DNA of 15,658 bases from contig CAZDOD010000056.1 in assembly GCA_964506935.1 (NCBI GenBank), positions 1-15,658 of the forward strand, written 5' to 3'. A program made the position numbers and the translations under genes. Source of the stretch: CAZDOD01 sp964506935 (GTDB lineage Bacteria; Desulfobacterota; Zymogenia; Zymogenales; Zymogenaceae). The notes below the pieces were generated by a model. The model was given only the letters and a program-made list of their open reading frames with translations, did not search any database and was not told the origin of the DNA. This document shows, one piece after another, positions 7,694 to 14,804 of the stretch (its first letter is position 1; every line of letters begins with the position of its first letter).

Positions 7694-8329
7694 TCATTTC
7701 TTTATTATCCCATAAAATGACATCTCGAGGGCCTGTTTGAGCAGCTCCTCGAGGCCGAAGCCGATAACGTTCTCAATATTTTCCCTCTCATCGAGCAAGA
7801 TCAGGCCGTCCATCAACCCCCAAAATACGCTCGTCGCCTTCCACGTGTCCAGAAGGACAAATTCCTCTTTCCTGACACCCTCCACCATCACCCCCTCGAT
7901 CTTCTTCAAGACGTTAAATGCCTTGGTGTTTATGATCTCGCTCAATTCGGTATCGGTCTCTTTGAGCTCATCGGGCGTGGCGCTCAATATCGCAATGATG
8001 TCAAAATACTCCCTGTACTCCCTGTAGTATCTGAGATATGTATGGGCAAGCTCGGACAGCTTTTCGCGGGCGCTCATCCCGGGTCGGGATATCACACCCT
8101 CAAACATATCCAATAAAATATCAAGCCCCTCATCCTGCAGGGCCTTGTAGATTTCGATCTTATTTTTGTAATAAAGATAAAAGGTTCCGGTGCTCACCCC
8201 TGCCTTTGCGGTAATCATCTCTATCGTGGTGCCGTAGTATCCATTGTCAAAAAAGAGTTCCTTTGCCGCCTTTAGGATCCTATCGCCTTTTTTTTGCTTA
8301 TCCTCGACTGTCCTTGCTCGCTGCTTCAT
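7694..8329 (-). CDS. TetR/AcrR-family transcriptional regulator
   Basis: This 211-residue protein has the TetR layout. A basic N-terminus leads into a helix-turn-helix domain (about residues 14-60: RILKAAKELFFDNGYYGTT, then ITAKAGVSTGTFYLYYKNK), followed by an all-helical ligand-binding and dimerisation region whose ligand cannot be predicted. TetR dimers normally repress by binding palindromic operators, and release on ligand binding. It is divergent from the glycyl radical enzyme operon. A perfect 13-bp palindrome sits just past the -10 box of that operon's promoter, so repression of the operon is the simplest reading. The ATG at 8329 was chosen. A TTG one codon earlier (8332) is 8 bases from the AAAGGGG ribosome site and is equally possible. 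It precedes the cfa-type gene on the same strand but is separated from it by 232 bases with a promoter, so control of the lipid genes is an alternative role. Confidence 0.92.
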   Translation of the reverse strand: MKQRARTVEDKQKKGDRILKAAKELFFDNGYYGTTIEMITAKAGVSTGTFYLYYKNKIEIYKALQDEGLDILLDMFEGVISRPGMSAREKLSELAHTYLRYYREYREYFDIIAILSATPDELKETDTELSEIINTKAFNVLKKIEGVMVEGVRKEEFVLLDTWKATSVFWGLMDGLILLDERENIENVIGFGLEELLKQALEMSFYGIIKK

Positions 8330-8420
8330 CAAAAGACCATCCCCTTTCTCTTGTCATAAATCTCAAAGGTAAATAGATCAAAGAGACCCTTAAAAAAAGC
8401 ATATCTCTGGGAAAAAATAT

Positions 8421-8448
8421 TTGACATGTTGTTTTTTTTCTCTATAAT
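8421..8448 (+). promoter_or_regulatory. Consensus sigma70 promoter for the glycyl radical enzyme operon
   Basis: TTGACA (8421-8426) and TATAAT (8443-8448) are both perfect consensus hexamers, separated by 16 bases. Transcription would begin near 8455, giving a leader of about 115 bases before the ATG at 8569. A promoter this strong normally needs a repressor, which fits the palindrome immediately downstream. Confidence 0.82.
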
Positions 8449-8461
8449 TGAATCTGATTCA
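8449..8461. promoter_or_regulatory. Perfect 13-bp palindrome, probable TetR operator
   Basis: TGAATC and GATTCA are mirrored around a central T, directly after the -10 box and covering the expected transcription start. Bound protein here would block RNA polymerase. The nearest candidate binder is the divergent TetR-family regulator, about 120 bases away. The binding itself is inferred. Confidence 0.65.
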
Positions 8462-8556
8462 TTAAAAAACACCTTTATATATAACATATTTTCGGTTTCT
8501 TGTAAAAAGGTATTTTAAAAAAAAGTTCGGTTCACCTAAATTTATCTCATGGTGAT

Positions 8557-8561
8557 GGAGG
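8557..8561 (+). promoter_or_regulatory. Ribosome binding site of the glycyl radical enzyme gene
   Basis: GGAGG ends 7 bases before the ATG at 8569. Two nearby ATG triplets (8549 and 8555) are out of frame, so this site decides the start. Confidence 0.8.
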
Positions 8562-8568
8562 AAGTGCA

Positions 8569-11148
8569 ATGGAGATTAGAGACCTTGCGAGCGATCGCAT
8601 AAAGAGGATCAGGAGGCGGTATCTTCGCGATCTTTCTGTCATTTCCATCGAGCGGGCGAGATATTACACAGAAAAGTGGAGGGAGACCGAAGGGAGCGGG
8701 CTTTCTCATGGCGTCAGGATTGCCCTGGCGATGAAAAACGTCTATGAGAAGATGAATTTTTGTATCGACCCCGACGACCGTATCGCCGGCACATGGACGG
8801 AAAATTATGTCGGGATACCCCTAGACCTCGAACGGGGCCTCTTCAATGATGTCATGGAGATCGAGCTGGGAAGGCTCTCTATGCTGAAATGTCTCGCAGG
8901 GGGAAATATCAAATTTATCATATATATGCTGAAGCGCTACGGCATCCTCGATTTCTATAAAAGCATGAAACAGACAAAGGAGGTCGGCGCAGCGATGCCT
9001 TCGATCGGGCTGAAACCGATTCACAAACGGGATATCAACCCCTATACAATCCGAAGGAGTGACAAAAAGATCCTCAAGAAAGAGCTCCTCCCCTACTGGA
9101 AGGGGAGGACCGTCATTGATTATTTCAAGGAGGGGCTTGAGAAATCGGGCATCTACAGGGGCGATGTACAGAGCTTCTTTGCATGTCTCCCCTCTACAAC
9201 CTCAAAGAACGAGACAGTCATCTCCACCGGCGCGGCCGTGGGGAACTGGCAGGGACATGTCATCCCCGATCATGATAAGGTTCTCAAAAAAGGGTTGCTC
9301 GCGATGAGAGAGGAAGTGGTTGAGAAGCTAAACGGCGGAAACGCAATCTCCGTCGAGGATCGTGATTTTCTGAAATCTCTCGACATCGCATTGGAAGGGA
9401 TGATTATCTTTGCAAAGCGTCTTGTGGAAAAGCTAAGCGAAGAGGTAAAAAGAGAGGCCGATCCGGGAAAAAGGGAAATCCTCTCGAGGATGTTGGAAAA
9501 CTGCAAGAAAGTCCCCCTCCATCCCGCAGAGACTTTTTATGAGGCGGTGCAGTCTTACTGGACGGAAAAGGCGGCGCTTGAGCTCGCCCTCCCGTTCAAT
9601 GTCCATACGCCAGGCCGTCTCGATCAGATCTTCTATCCATACTATAAAAGGGATATCGACGAGGGCCGTATCACGAGCGGGGAGGCGTGCGAGCTCCTCG
9701 AGGAACTTTTCCTTAAGGTCATGAGCCACAACATGCGGCCATATTCCAATTTCAACGGGTATTTCGCCGCCCGCTACGAAGGCTCCGAGCCTGTCACACT
9801 CGGTGGTCTTGACGGGGACGGAAAAGACGCCACCAACGAGCTTACTTACGTGATGCTCGATGCGGCCGAGAGGTCGAAGACATGTCTAAACTTCGCCGTC
9901 CGCTTTCACGAGGATTCCCCGGAGGATCTGTATCTCAAAGTCGCCGATATGCAGTATCACGGCACATCAAACGTATCGGTGCTAAATGACGCCGTGTCCA
10001 TCGAGTCGATGGAAAAAAGGGGATATCCCAGATCGGATGCAATTGGATATGCTATGGCAAGCTGTGTAGATCTCTGTATACCGGCAAAGACCGGAAGCAT
10101 CGCCTTTTCGGCCGTGCTCCTTTGTAGGATCCTTGATATGACGCTGAGAAACGGCGATGCCAGGACCCTTGTCGGCATGGTAAAAGGTGCGGGGCTTATG
10201 ACCGGAGATCCCGATTCCTTCAAATCCTACGAGGAGCTTGAGGATGCCTTTGTGACCCAGGTGGGATTTCAGATAAAGCAGATCGCGGATGCGGCGCACA
10301 TCAGGGATCGCGTCTATGCAGAGCACCTCCCCTCCCCGCATATCTCGGCGTTTGTAGAGGGCCCGCTCGAAAAAAAGATGGATATCACGAGAGGGGGAGG
10401 TGTCTATGACCTTGAGGGGATATTATTTATGAGCAGCATAGCAAATGTTGTCGATTCCCTGTTTGTAATTAAAAAGCTCGTCTTTGAACAAAAGAGGTTC
10501 ACATTTGGGAGATTGATTGAGGCGATTGACCATAACTATGTCGGCTACGAGGATATATACAATATGATCATGGGTGTGGACGGAAAATGGGGGAACGGAT
10601 CCGCCGGGACCGATGAGATCGCCCACAGGGTGACGAAGCGTATATTCGAGGAGACATTCAAACACAAGACATACAAGGGCGGATTCATCGCTCCCTTTGT
10701 GAATTCCATGACGTCCCATACATATGACGGCCGTGTCTGTATCGCCACCCCCGACGGCAGAAAGGCGGCTAAACCCTTTGCGGCAAGCTGCAACCCATAC
10801 AATGTCGACAAGAACGGCCCGACCGGCATTTTGCGCTCCGTAAGCTGCATCGATTTTACGAATGTCCTCGGCACGGCGGTCAATATCAGGATGCACCCGT
10901 CGGCGATCGGCGAGAATGTCGAGATGCGCAAAAAGTGGATATCGTTGATAAAGACCTATTTCAATATGGGAGGCGAACAGCTCCAGCCGACGGTTGTCTC
11001 GACAGAAGTACTAAGGGCGGCCCAGAAGGATCCCGACCAATATCTTGGTGTGATCGTCAAGGTTGGCGGATACAGCGCCTACTTTGTCGACCTCGGACAT
11101 GAGATACAAGATGAGGTCATCTCACGATCCGAACATCGTCTTTTGTAG
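8569..11148 (+). CDS. Glycyl radical enzyme, diol-dehydratase-like branch
   Basis: This 859-residue protein is a glycyl radical enzyme of the PFL-like superfamily. Such enzymes are oxygen-sensitive, cytoplasmic and activated by a radical-SAM partner. The radical loop is KVGGYSAYFVDL near the C-terminus, with Gly834 as the predicted radical site, followed by the typical QDEVISRSEHR. The active-site thiyl residue is predicted to be Cys499 in ASCVDL. Known glycerol, propanediol and choline enzymes have Gly-Cys-Val-Glu here, so Asp501 replaces the usual catalytic Glu. PFL itself has two adjacent Cys at this place, so a pyruvate formate-lyase is unlikely. Other family marks are QGHVIPDHDKVLKKGL (228-243), HTPGRLDQIFYPYY (346-359), DITRGGGVYDLEG (605-617), IANVVDSLFVIKKLVF (624-639) and ATPDGR (726-731). 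It is first in an operon with an alcohol dehydrogenase, sugar kinase, DeoC-like aldolase and sugar symporter, so dehydration of a polyol is the favoured role. No activating enzyme lies in the window. Decarboxylase or C-C lyase chemistry is not excluded. Confidence 0.93.
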   Translation: MEIRDLASDRIKRIRRRYLRDLSVISIERARYYTEKWRETEGSGLSHGVRIALAMKNVYEKMNFCIDPDDRIAGTWTENYVGIPLDLERGLFNDVMEIELGRLSMLKCLAGGNIKFIIYMLKRYGILDFYKSMKQTKEVGAAMPSIGLKPIHKRDINPYTIRRSDKKILKKELLPYWKGRTVIDYFKEGLEKSGIYRGDVQSFFACLPSTTSKNETVISTGAAVGNWQGHVIPDHDKVLKKGLLAMREEVVEKLNGGNAISVEDRDFLKSLDIALEGMIIFAKRLVEKLSEEVKREADPGKREILSRMLENCKKVPLHPAETFYEAVQSYWTEKAALELALPFNVHTPGRLDQIFYPYYKRDIDEGRITSGEACELLEELFLKVMSHNMRPYSNFNGYFAARYEGSEPVTLGGLDGDGKDATNELTYVMLDAAERSKTCLNFAVRFHEDSPEDLYLKVADMQYHGTSNVSVLNDAVSIESMEKRGYPRSDAIGYAMASCVDLCIPAKTGSIAFSAVLLCRILDMTLRNGDARTLVGMVKGAGLMTGDPDSFKSYEELEDAFVTQVGFQIKQIADAAHIRDRVYAEHLPSPHISAFVEGPLEKKMDITRGGGVYDLEGILFMSSIANVVDSLFVIKKLVFEQKRFTFGRLIEAIDHNYVGYEDIYNMIMGVDGKWGNGSAGTDEIAHRVTKRIFEETFKHKTYKGGFIAPFVNSMTSHTYDGRVCIATPDGRKAAKPFAASCNPYNVDKNGPTGILRSVSCIDFTNVLGTAVNIRMHPSAIGENVEMRKKWISLIKTYFNMGGEQLQPTVVSTEVLRAAQKDPDQYLGVIVKVGGYSAYFVDLGHEIQDEVISRSEHRLL

Positions 11149-11215
11149 TGCTGTTTCACAAGAATGTCCGGGTGGCAATAGTTTTAGAGTAATAAAGATT
11201 TTCAAAGGATTTTTC

Positions 11216-11220
11216 GGAGA
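11216..11220 (+). promoter_or_regulatory. Ribosome binding site for the alcohol dehydrogenase, pointing to a non-ATG start
   Basis: GGAGA ends 6 bases before the ATT at 11227. No ATG, GTG or TTG lies in the correct frame between the stop at 11185-11187 and the TTG at 11329. This is the only purine-rich ribosome site in the place where homology requires the protein to begin. Confidence 0.5.
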
Positions 11221-11226
11221 ATCATT

Positions 11227-12435
11227 ATTTTATCTTTCACATTCGCATCAATACCCCACATCTTCTTTGGAAGGGAATCGGTAAAAAAAATAGGTGCTAT
11301 TTCGGAAAAGTTCGGCGACTCTGTCCTCTTGATCACCGGCGGCGGCTCACTTAGGCGTACGGGAAAATGGGATGAGATAACAAAAGCCCTTGGTGAAAAC
11401 AAGATTAAGTCCGCCCACATCTCCGTAGGCGGCGAGCCGTCCCCGGGCCTCGTCGATGAAACGGTTTTGGAATTCAAAGATAAAAAGGTAGATGCGGTCC
11501 TCGCCGTCGGGGGAGGAAGCGTCATGGATTTCGGCAAGGCCGTATCCGCGATGCTCACTTTGGGGAAAAGGGAAGGTATCTCTGTCTCTGAATTCCTTGA
11601 GGGGATAGGCGGTCGTACCCACGACGGGAGCAAGGTGCCCTTTATCGCAGTTCCGACCACTTCGGGGACGGGGAGCGAGGCGACAAAAAACGCCGTCCTG
11701 AGCCAAATAGGCGAGAAAGGATTTAAAAAATCGATCCGGCACGATAACTTCGTGCCTAATGCGGCGGTCATTGATCCCGAGCTTACGCTGTCTTGTCCAC
11801 CTGACATAACGGCGGCGTGCGGGATGGACGCGCTCACCCAGCTCTTAGAATCATATTTCTCAACCAAGGCGAGCCCGATGACCGATGCCTTGGCGATGAG
11901 CGGAATCGAGGCCGTCGGGAAAAGTCTTATTCTTGCCTCCTTGGAATCCCCGGATGATATTGATGCAAGGGGAAGGATGGCCTACGGGGCGCTGCTCTCC
12001 GGGATAACCCTCGCCAATGCGGGCTTGGGTCTCGTACACGGCATCGCATCCTTTATCGGGGGCTTTTTCGACATACCCCATGGTGTTGTGTGTGCGAATA
12101 TTATGGGGCCCGCCATGAAAGAGACCATCTGTGCATTAAAAGGGAGTGTGATAGGTAATGAGGAGGAGAGGTCGAGGGCGCTTTGGAAGTTTGCCAAAGC
12201 CGGGGCGCTGCTCGATGGGAAGGATATTTCGAAAAGCGGCGAGATAGATTATTTTTCCGCTCTCCTCATAGAAAGAATCTACGAATGGATAGATATCCTC
12301 AAGATCCCCCGTCTCGGAAAATACGGGATGACGGAGGGGGATATCGATAAAATAGCTTCGAGGGCGGAGAACAAAAACAACCCGGTATCGATCTCAAAAG
12401 AAGTCATCGAAAAGATCATTCGGGAGAGATTATAA
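11227..12435 (+). CDS. Iron-dependent (group III) alcohol dehydrogenase with apparent non-ATG start
   Basis: The reading frame encodes about 402 residues of an iron-containing alcohol dehydrogenase, a cytoplasmic NAD(P)-linked reductase of aldehydes. The true N-terminus is visible upstream of the first conventional start: FTFASIPHIFFGRESVKKIG (4-23) and VLLITGGGS (33-41) are the usual family opening and first Rossmann strand. The NAD-binding GGGSVMD is at 95-101 and PTTSGTGSE at 143-151. Metal ligands are predicted as Asp201, His271 and His285. The position usually filled by the first His ligand is Gln205 (GMDALTQ). The frame has no ATG or GTG start; TTG at 11329 would remove the first strand, so an ATT at 11227 behind GGAGA is proposed, though a sequencing error or decayed start is possible. 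It lies 78 bases after the glycyl radical enzyme gene and 30 before the kinase gene. A likely job is reducing the aldehyde released by the aldolase, or the dehydratase product. Confidence 0.85.
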   Translation: MLSFTFASIPHIFFGRESVKKIGAISEKFGDSVLLITGGGSLRRTGKWDEITKALGENKIKSAHISVGGEPSPGLVDETVLEFKDKKVDAVLAVGGGSVMDFGKAVSAMLTLGKREGISVSEFLEGIGGRTHDGSKVPFIAVPTTSGTGSEATKNAVLSQIGEKGFKKSIRHDNFVPNAAVIDPELTLSCPPDITAACGMDALTQLLESYFSTKASPMTDALAMSGIEAVGKSLILASLESPDDIDARGRMAYGALLSGITLANAGLGLVHGIASFIGGFFDIPHGVVCANIMGPAMKETICALKGSVIGNEEERSRALWKFAKAGALLDGKDISKSGEIDYFSALLIERIYEWIDILKIPRLGKYGMTEGDIDKIASRAENKNNPVSISKEVIEKIIRERL

Positions 12436-12465
12436 AAAAGCAATTTTTGATGATGGCGTATCCCC

Positions 12466-13956
12466 ATGCACATTCTATCTGTTGACCTCGGCACTCAAAG
12501 CATACGGGCCGCGATTGTGTCGAAGGACGGGGAGATAAAGGGCATCTATCAGATCCCGCATGAGGTCAAAAGCCCAAAGGTGGGCTGGGCCGAGCAGAGG
12601 CCCGATGCGTGGTGGGAAAGCGTGAAAAATGCGATAAGGGGTGTTCTCGAAAAGACCAATGTACCCCCGAAATCCATATCCGGTGTCATATCCTGTGGAC
12701 AGATGCATGGCCCCGTAGGTCTCGATGACGGGGGGAATGTCCTTACCGAATGGACACAACTGTGGTGCGACAAGCGGTGCGAGGATCAGTGCGACTGGGT
12801 GAGGAAAAACTACGACACCGATGAGCTGGCAAAGATAACCGCAAATCAACCTACTTCAGGGTGGGCGGCGATGAAGGTCAGGTGGATCAAGGAGCACCAG
12901 CCCGAAGTCTATAAAAGAAGCAGGTGGTTTTTAGTCCCGAAGGATTTCATCAACTTTCGCCTCACCGGCGTCGCCGCCACAGATCCCAGCGAGGCCTCGG
13001 GGACTTATCTTTGGGATGCGAAGAAAAATGAATATTCTCGTAAAATGGCGAAGATTTTAGGCCTTGACCTCGAAAAATTCGCCCCCGTATCTTCCTCCCA
13101 TGAAATCGTGGGAGAGGTCACAGGCCGCGCCGCCAAAGAGACCGGGCTCTCTCCCGGCACTCCCGTCATCTGCGGTGGGGGAGATTTTCTGGTGTCGCTT
13201 CTGGGCCTCGGGATGACGGGAGAGGGGGACGCCGTTGATATAACCGGAACGAGCACGCTCTTTGTAATCCATAGGAAAAAACCGATAATACATCCCTTCG
13301 TACAGAACCTCAGTCACGTCACCGGAGGCTGGGTCCCCTTCTTCATGCTCGATTCCGGGGGTATAGCCATGAAGTGGTGCCGCGACCTCTTGGGCTCTTT
13401 TGGCAATGGTGAAGTGACATATGATGAGATGATCGATATGGCGAAGGCTGTATCTTTGGGGAGCGAAGGTCTTATTTTTTACCCCTATCTCTTCGGAGAG
13501 AGGAGGAAAGAAAATACAGGCGCAATGGGGGCGTTTTTTGGAATCACCCATGAACACCTCGCGCCCCACTTTGCCAGGTCGATAATGGAGGGCGTGGCGC
13601 TGTCGGTCGGGATGAACTTTGATATATTCAGAAGGGTTGGTATCGAGATCGGGCGGGTGATCTGTGCCGGAGGCGGGACGAGAAACAGTCTGCTATTGGA
13701 GATCAAGGCAAATGTTTTAGGTCTCCCCCTAGAGCTCTCGGACGAGCCTGAGTCGACGATTATAGGCTCCGCCCTATTGGGGGCATTTGGTGTCGGGCTG
13801 ATCGATGATATTAGTGATGCCACGAAAAAGGTTCATAAAAGAAGCAAGAGAAGAAAAATAAAACCGAATAGAGGTGAGGCCGCCGGTTATCGGGAGATAC
13901 AGGGGCGGTTCAACAGGATCTACAGCAAGATGTTGGGATTTTACGAGGAATACTAA
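12466..13956 (+). CDS. FGGY-family carbohydrate kinase, xylulokinase-like
   Basis: This 496-residue kinase has the actin-like ATPase fold of the FGGY family, which transfers the ATP gamma-phosphate to a sugar or polyol hydroxyl in the cytoplasm. The N-terminal phosphate loop is VDLGTQSIRAAI (6-17). GQMHG (78-82) is the xylulokinase-type substrate motif, with Met80 and His81 in the sugar-contacting positions. The predicted catalytic base is Asp240 in CGGGDFLVSLLG. DITGTSTLF (258-266) and AGGGTRNSLLLEIKANVLG (401-419) form the second ATP-binding half. The length is normal for xylulokinases. The ATG at 12466 is 30 bases after the dehydrogenase stop codon, has no strong ribosome site and is preceded by an in-frame stop 15 bases upstream, so it is the only reasonable ATG. 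No pentose isomerase or transketolase accompanies it. With a DeoC-like gene next, its substrate is more likely a deoxy sugar or polyol than D-xylulose. The kinase family is firm; the sugar is inferred. Confidence 0.92.
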   Translation: MHILSVDLGTQSIRAAIVSKDGEIKGIYQIPHEVKSPKVGWAEQRPDAWWESVKNAIRGVLEKTNVPPKSISGVISCGQMHGPVGLDDGGNVLTEWTQLWCDKRCEDQCDWVRKNYDTDELAKITANQPTSGWAAMKVRWIKEHQPEVYKRSRWFLVPKDFINFRLTGVAATDPSEASGTYLWDAKKNEYSRKMAKILGLDLEKFAPVSSSHEIVGEVTGRAAKETGLSPGTPVICGGGDFLVSLLGLGMTGEGDAVDITGTSTLFVIHRKKPIIHPFVQNLSHVTGGWVPFFMLDSGGIAMKWCRDLLGSFGNGEVTYDEMIDMAKAVSLGSEGLIFYPYLFGERRKENTGAMGAFFGITHEHLAPHFARSIMEGVALSVGMNFDIFRRVGIEIGRVICAGGGTRNSLLLEIKANVLGLPLELSDEPESTIIGSALLGAFGVGLIDDISDATKKVHKRSKRRKIKPNRGEAAGYREIQGRFNRIYSKMLGFYEEY

Positions 13957-13978
13957 TCCATCTCAAAAGGGATTTTAT

Positions 13979-14677
13979 ATGAGATTAACACGTCATGATG
14001 TCGCGCGTATGATCGACTCGAGCATCGTAAGGCCTGAGGTCGACCAATCGGAACTCTTTGAATTCGCCCAGTCGGTCAAGAAATATCGATATATCGGGGC
14101 ACACGTCCTACCCTATTTCGTCTCGGAGTTAAATGGGCTTTTAGGCGGTGATGAAGACATCCTTATCGGCACGGGGATCGGGTTCCCGTTCGGTAACAAC
14201 AAGACCGAAGTCAAAGTGCTCGAGGCAAAGACGGCCCTGGCCGATGGCTGCAGGGAACTCGATATGGTGATAAATATCAGCGCCCTGTTGAGCCGTCGCC
14301 TTGAGTATGTGATCGACGATATCAGGGCTGTAAAAGAAGAAATGGGTGAAAGGACGCTCAAAGTCATCCTTGAGGTACACTGGCTTGGTGACGACGATAT
14401 CAAGCGCGGTTGTGAGTGTGTCATAAAGGGAGGTGCCGATTTCGTCAAGACCTCGACGGGTCACACACCGACCGGCGCCACTAAAGAAAACATCACCATG
14501 TTGAAATCGATAGTCGGAGATGACGTCAAGATCAAGGCGTCGGGGGGGATAAGGGACCTCTCGACCCTCATCGAGCTTTATCGGCTCGGGGCAACCAGAT
14601 TCGGGGTAGGCGGGGCGTCGGCCATAAATATTATGACGGAGTTCGATAAAATCCCTGAGGGGAGCGTCGAGGTGTGA
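13979..14677 (+). CDS. deoC: Deoxyribose-phosphate-aldolase-like (DeoC family) class I aldolase
   Basis: This 232-residue TIM-barrel aldolase fits DeoC, which cleaves 2-deoxyribose 5-phosphate to acetaldehyde and glyceraldehyde 3-phosphate through a Lys Schiff base. Asp95 (ELDMVIN, 93-99), Lys157 (FVKTSTG, 155-161) and Lys186 (IKASGGIR, 185-192) match the catalytic Asp102, Lys167 and Lys201 of the E. coli enzyme. GFPFG (68-72) is also typical. The phosphate loop near the end reads RFGVGGASA (207-215), where the E. coli enzyme has FGASS; two Ser residues there seem to be Gly, so the phosphate contact may differ. The start at 13979 has AAAAGGG about 8 bases upstream. The frame stays open to 13874, but that stretch overlaps the kinase gene and lacks family similarity. 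It is 22 bases after the kinase gene, consistent with cleavage of the kinase product. A related aldolase with a different phosphorylated deoxy sugar is possible. Confidence 0.9.
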   Translation: MRLTRHDVARMIDSSIVRPEVDQSELFEFAQSVKKYRYIGAHVLPYFVSELNGLLGGDEDILIGTGIGFPFGNNKTEVKVLEAKTALADGCRELDMVINISALLSRRLEYVIDDIRAVKEEMGERTLKVILEVHWLGDDDIKRGCECVIKGGADFVKTSTGHTPTGATKENITMLKSIVGDDVKIKASGGIRDLSTLIELYRLGATRFGVGGASAINIMTEFDKIPEGSVEV

Positions 14678-14710
14678 TATGGCAATTCGGATTCAATTAA
14701 AAAATCACAA

Positions 14711-14756
14711 CGGAATCGGAAATCAGAGGGATTTCAATAGGGTGGTTGTAATTCCG
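14711..14756 (+). repeat. Nested inverted repeats upstream of the transporter gene
   Basis: CGGAAT (14711-14716) is mirrored by ATTCCG (14751-14756). Inside it, GAAATC (14719-14724) and GATTTC (14730-14735) flank a five-base loop. As RNA this could fold into a branched or extended hairpin about 50 bases before the transporter start. No long T tract follows, so it is not a classic terminator. It may affect stability or relative expression within the operon. Confidence 0.4.
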
Positions 14757-14768
14757 AAAAGGCCTTTT
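14757..14768. repeat. 12-bp perfect palindrome AAAAGGCCTTTT
   Basis: A perfect palindrome directly follows the nested inverted repeats and lies 25 bases before the transporter ribosome site. It could be a protein-binding site, or part of the same secondary structure. Confidence 0.35.
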
Positions 14769-14804
14769 GATTTATTCGTAAAAAACATTTTTTAGGAGAT
14801 TTAG

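Noticed and set aside
10423..10896. A 157-codon minus-strand open frame inside the glycyl radical enzyme gene
   Set aside because: It lies wholly within the most conserved C-terminal part of the enzyme and has no motif or ribosome site of its own.
11063..11284. A 73-codon plus-strand open frame bridging the radical enzyme end and dehydrogenase start
   Set aside because: It is out of frame with both real genes and has no recognisable features. The bridging is explained by an open alternative frame.
13874..13978. Upstream extension of the aldolase frame
   Set aside because: It overlaps the kinase gene and has a low-complexity translation unlike any DeoC N-terminus. The ATG at 13979 has a proper ribosome site and begins at the family's usual point.
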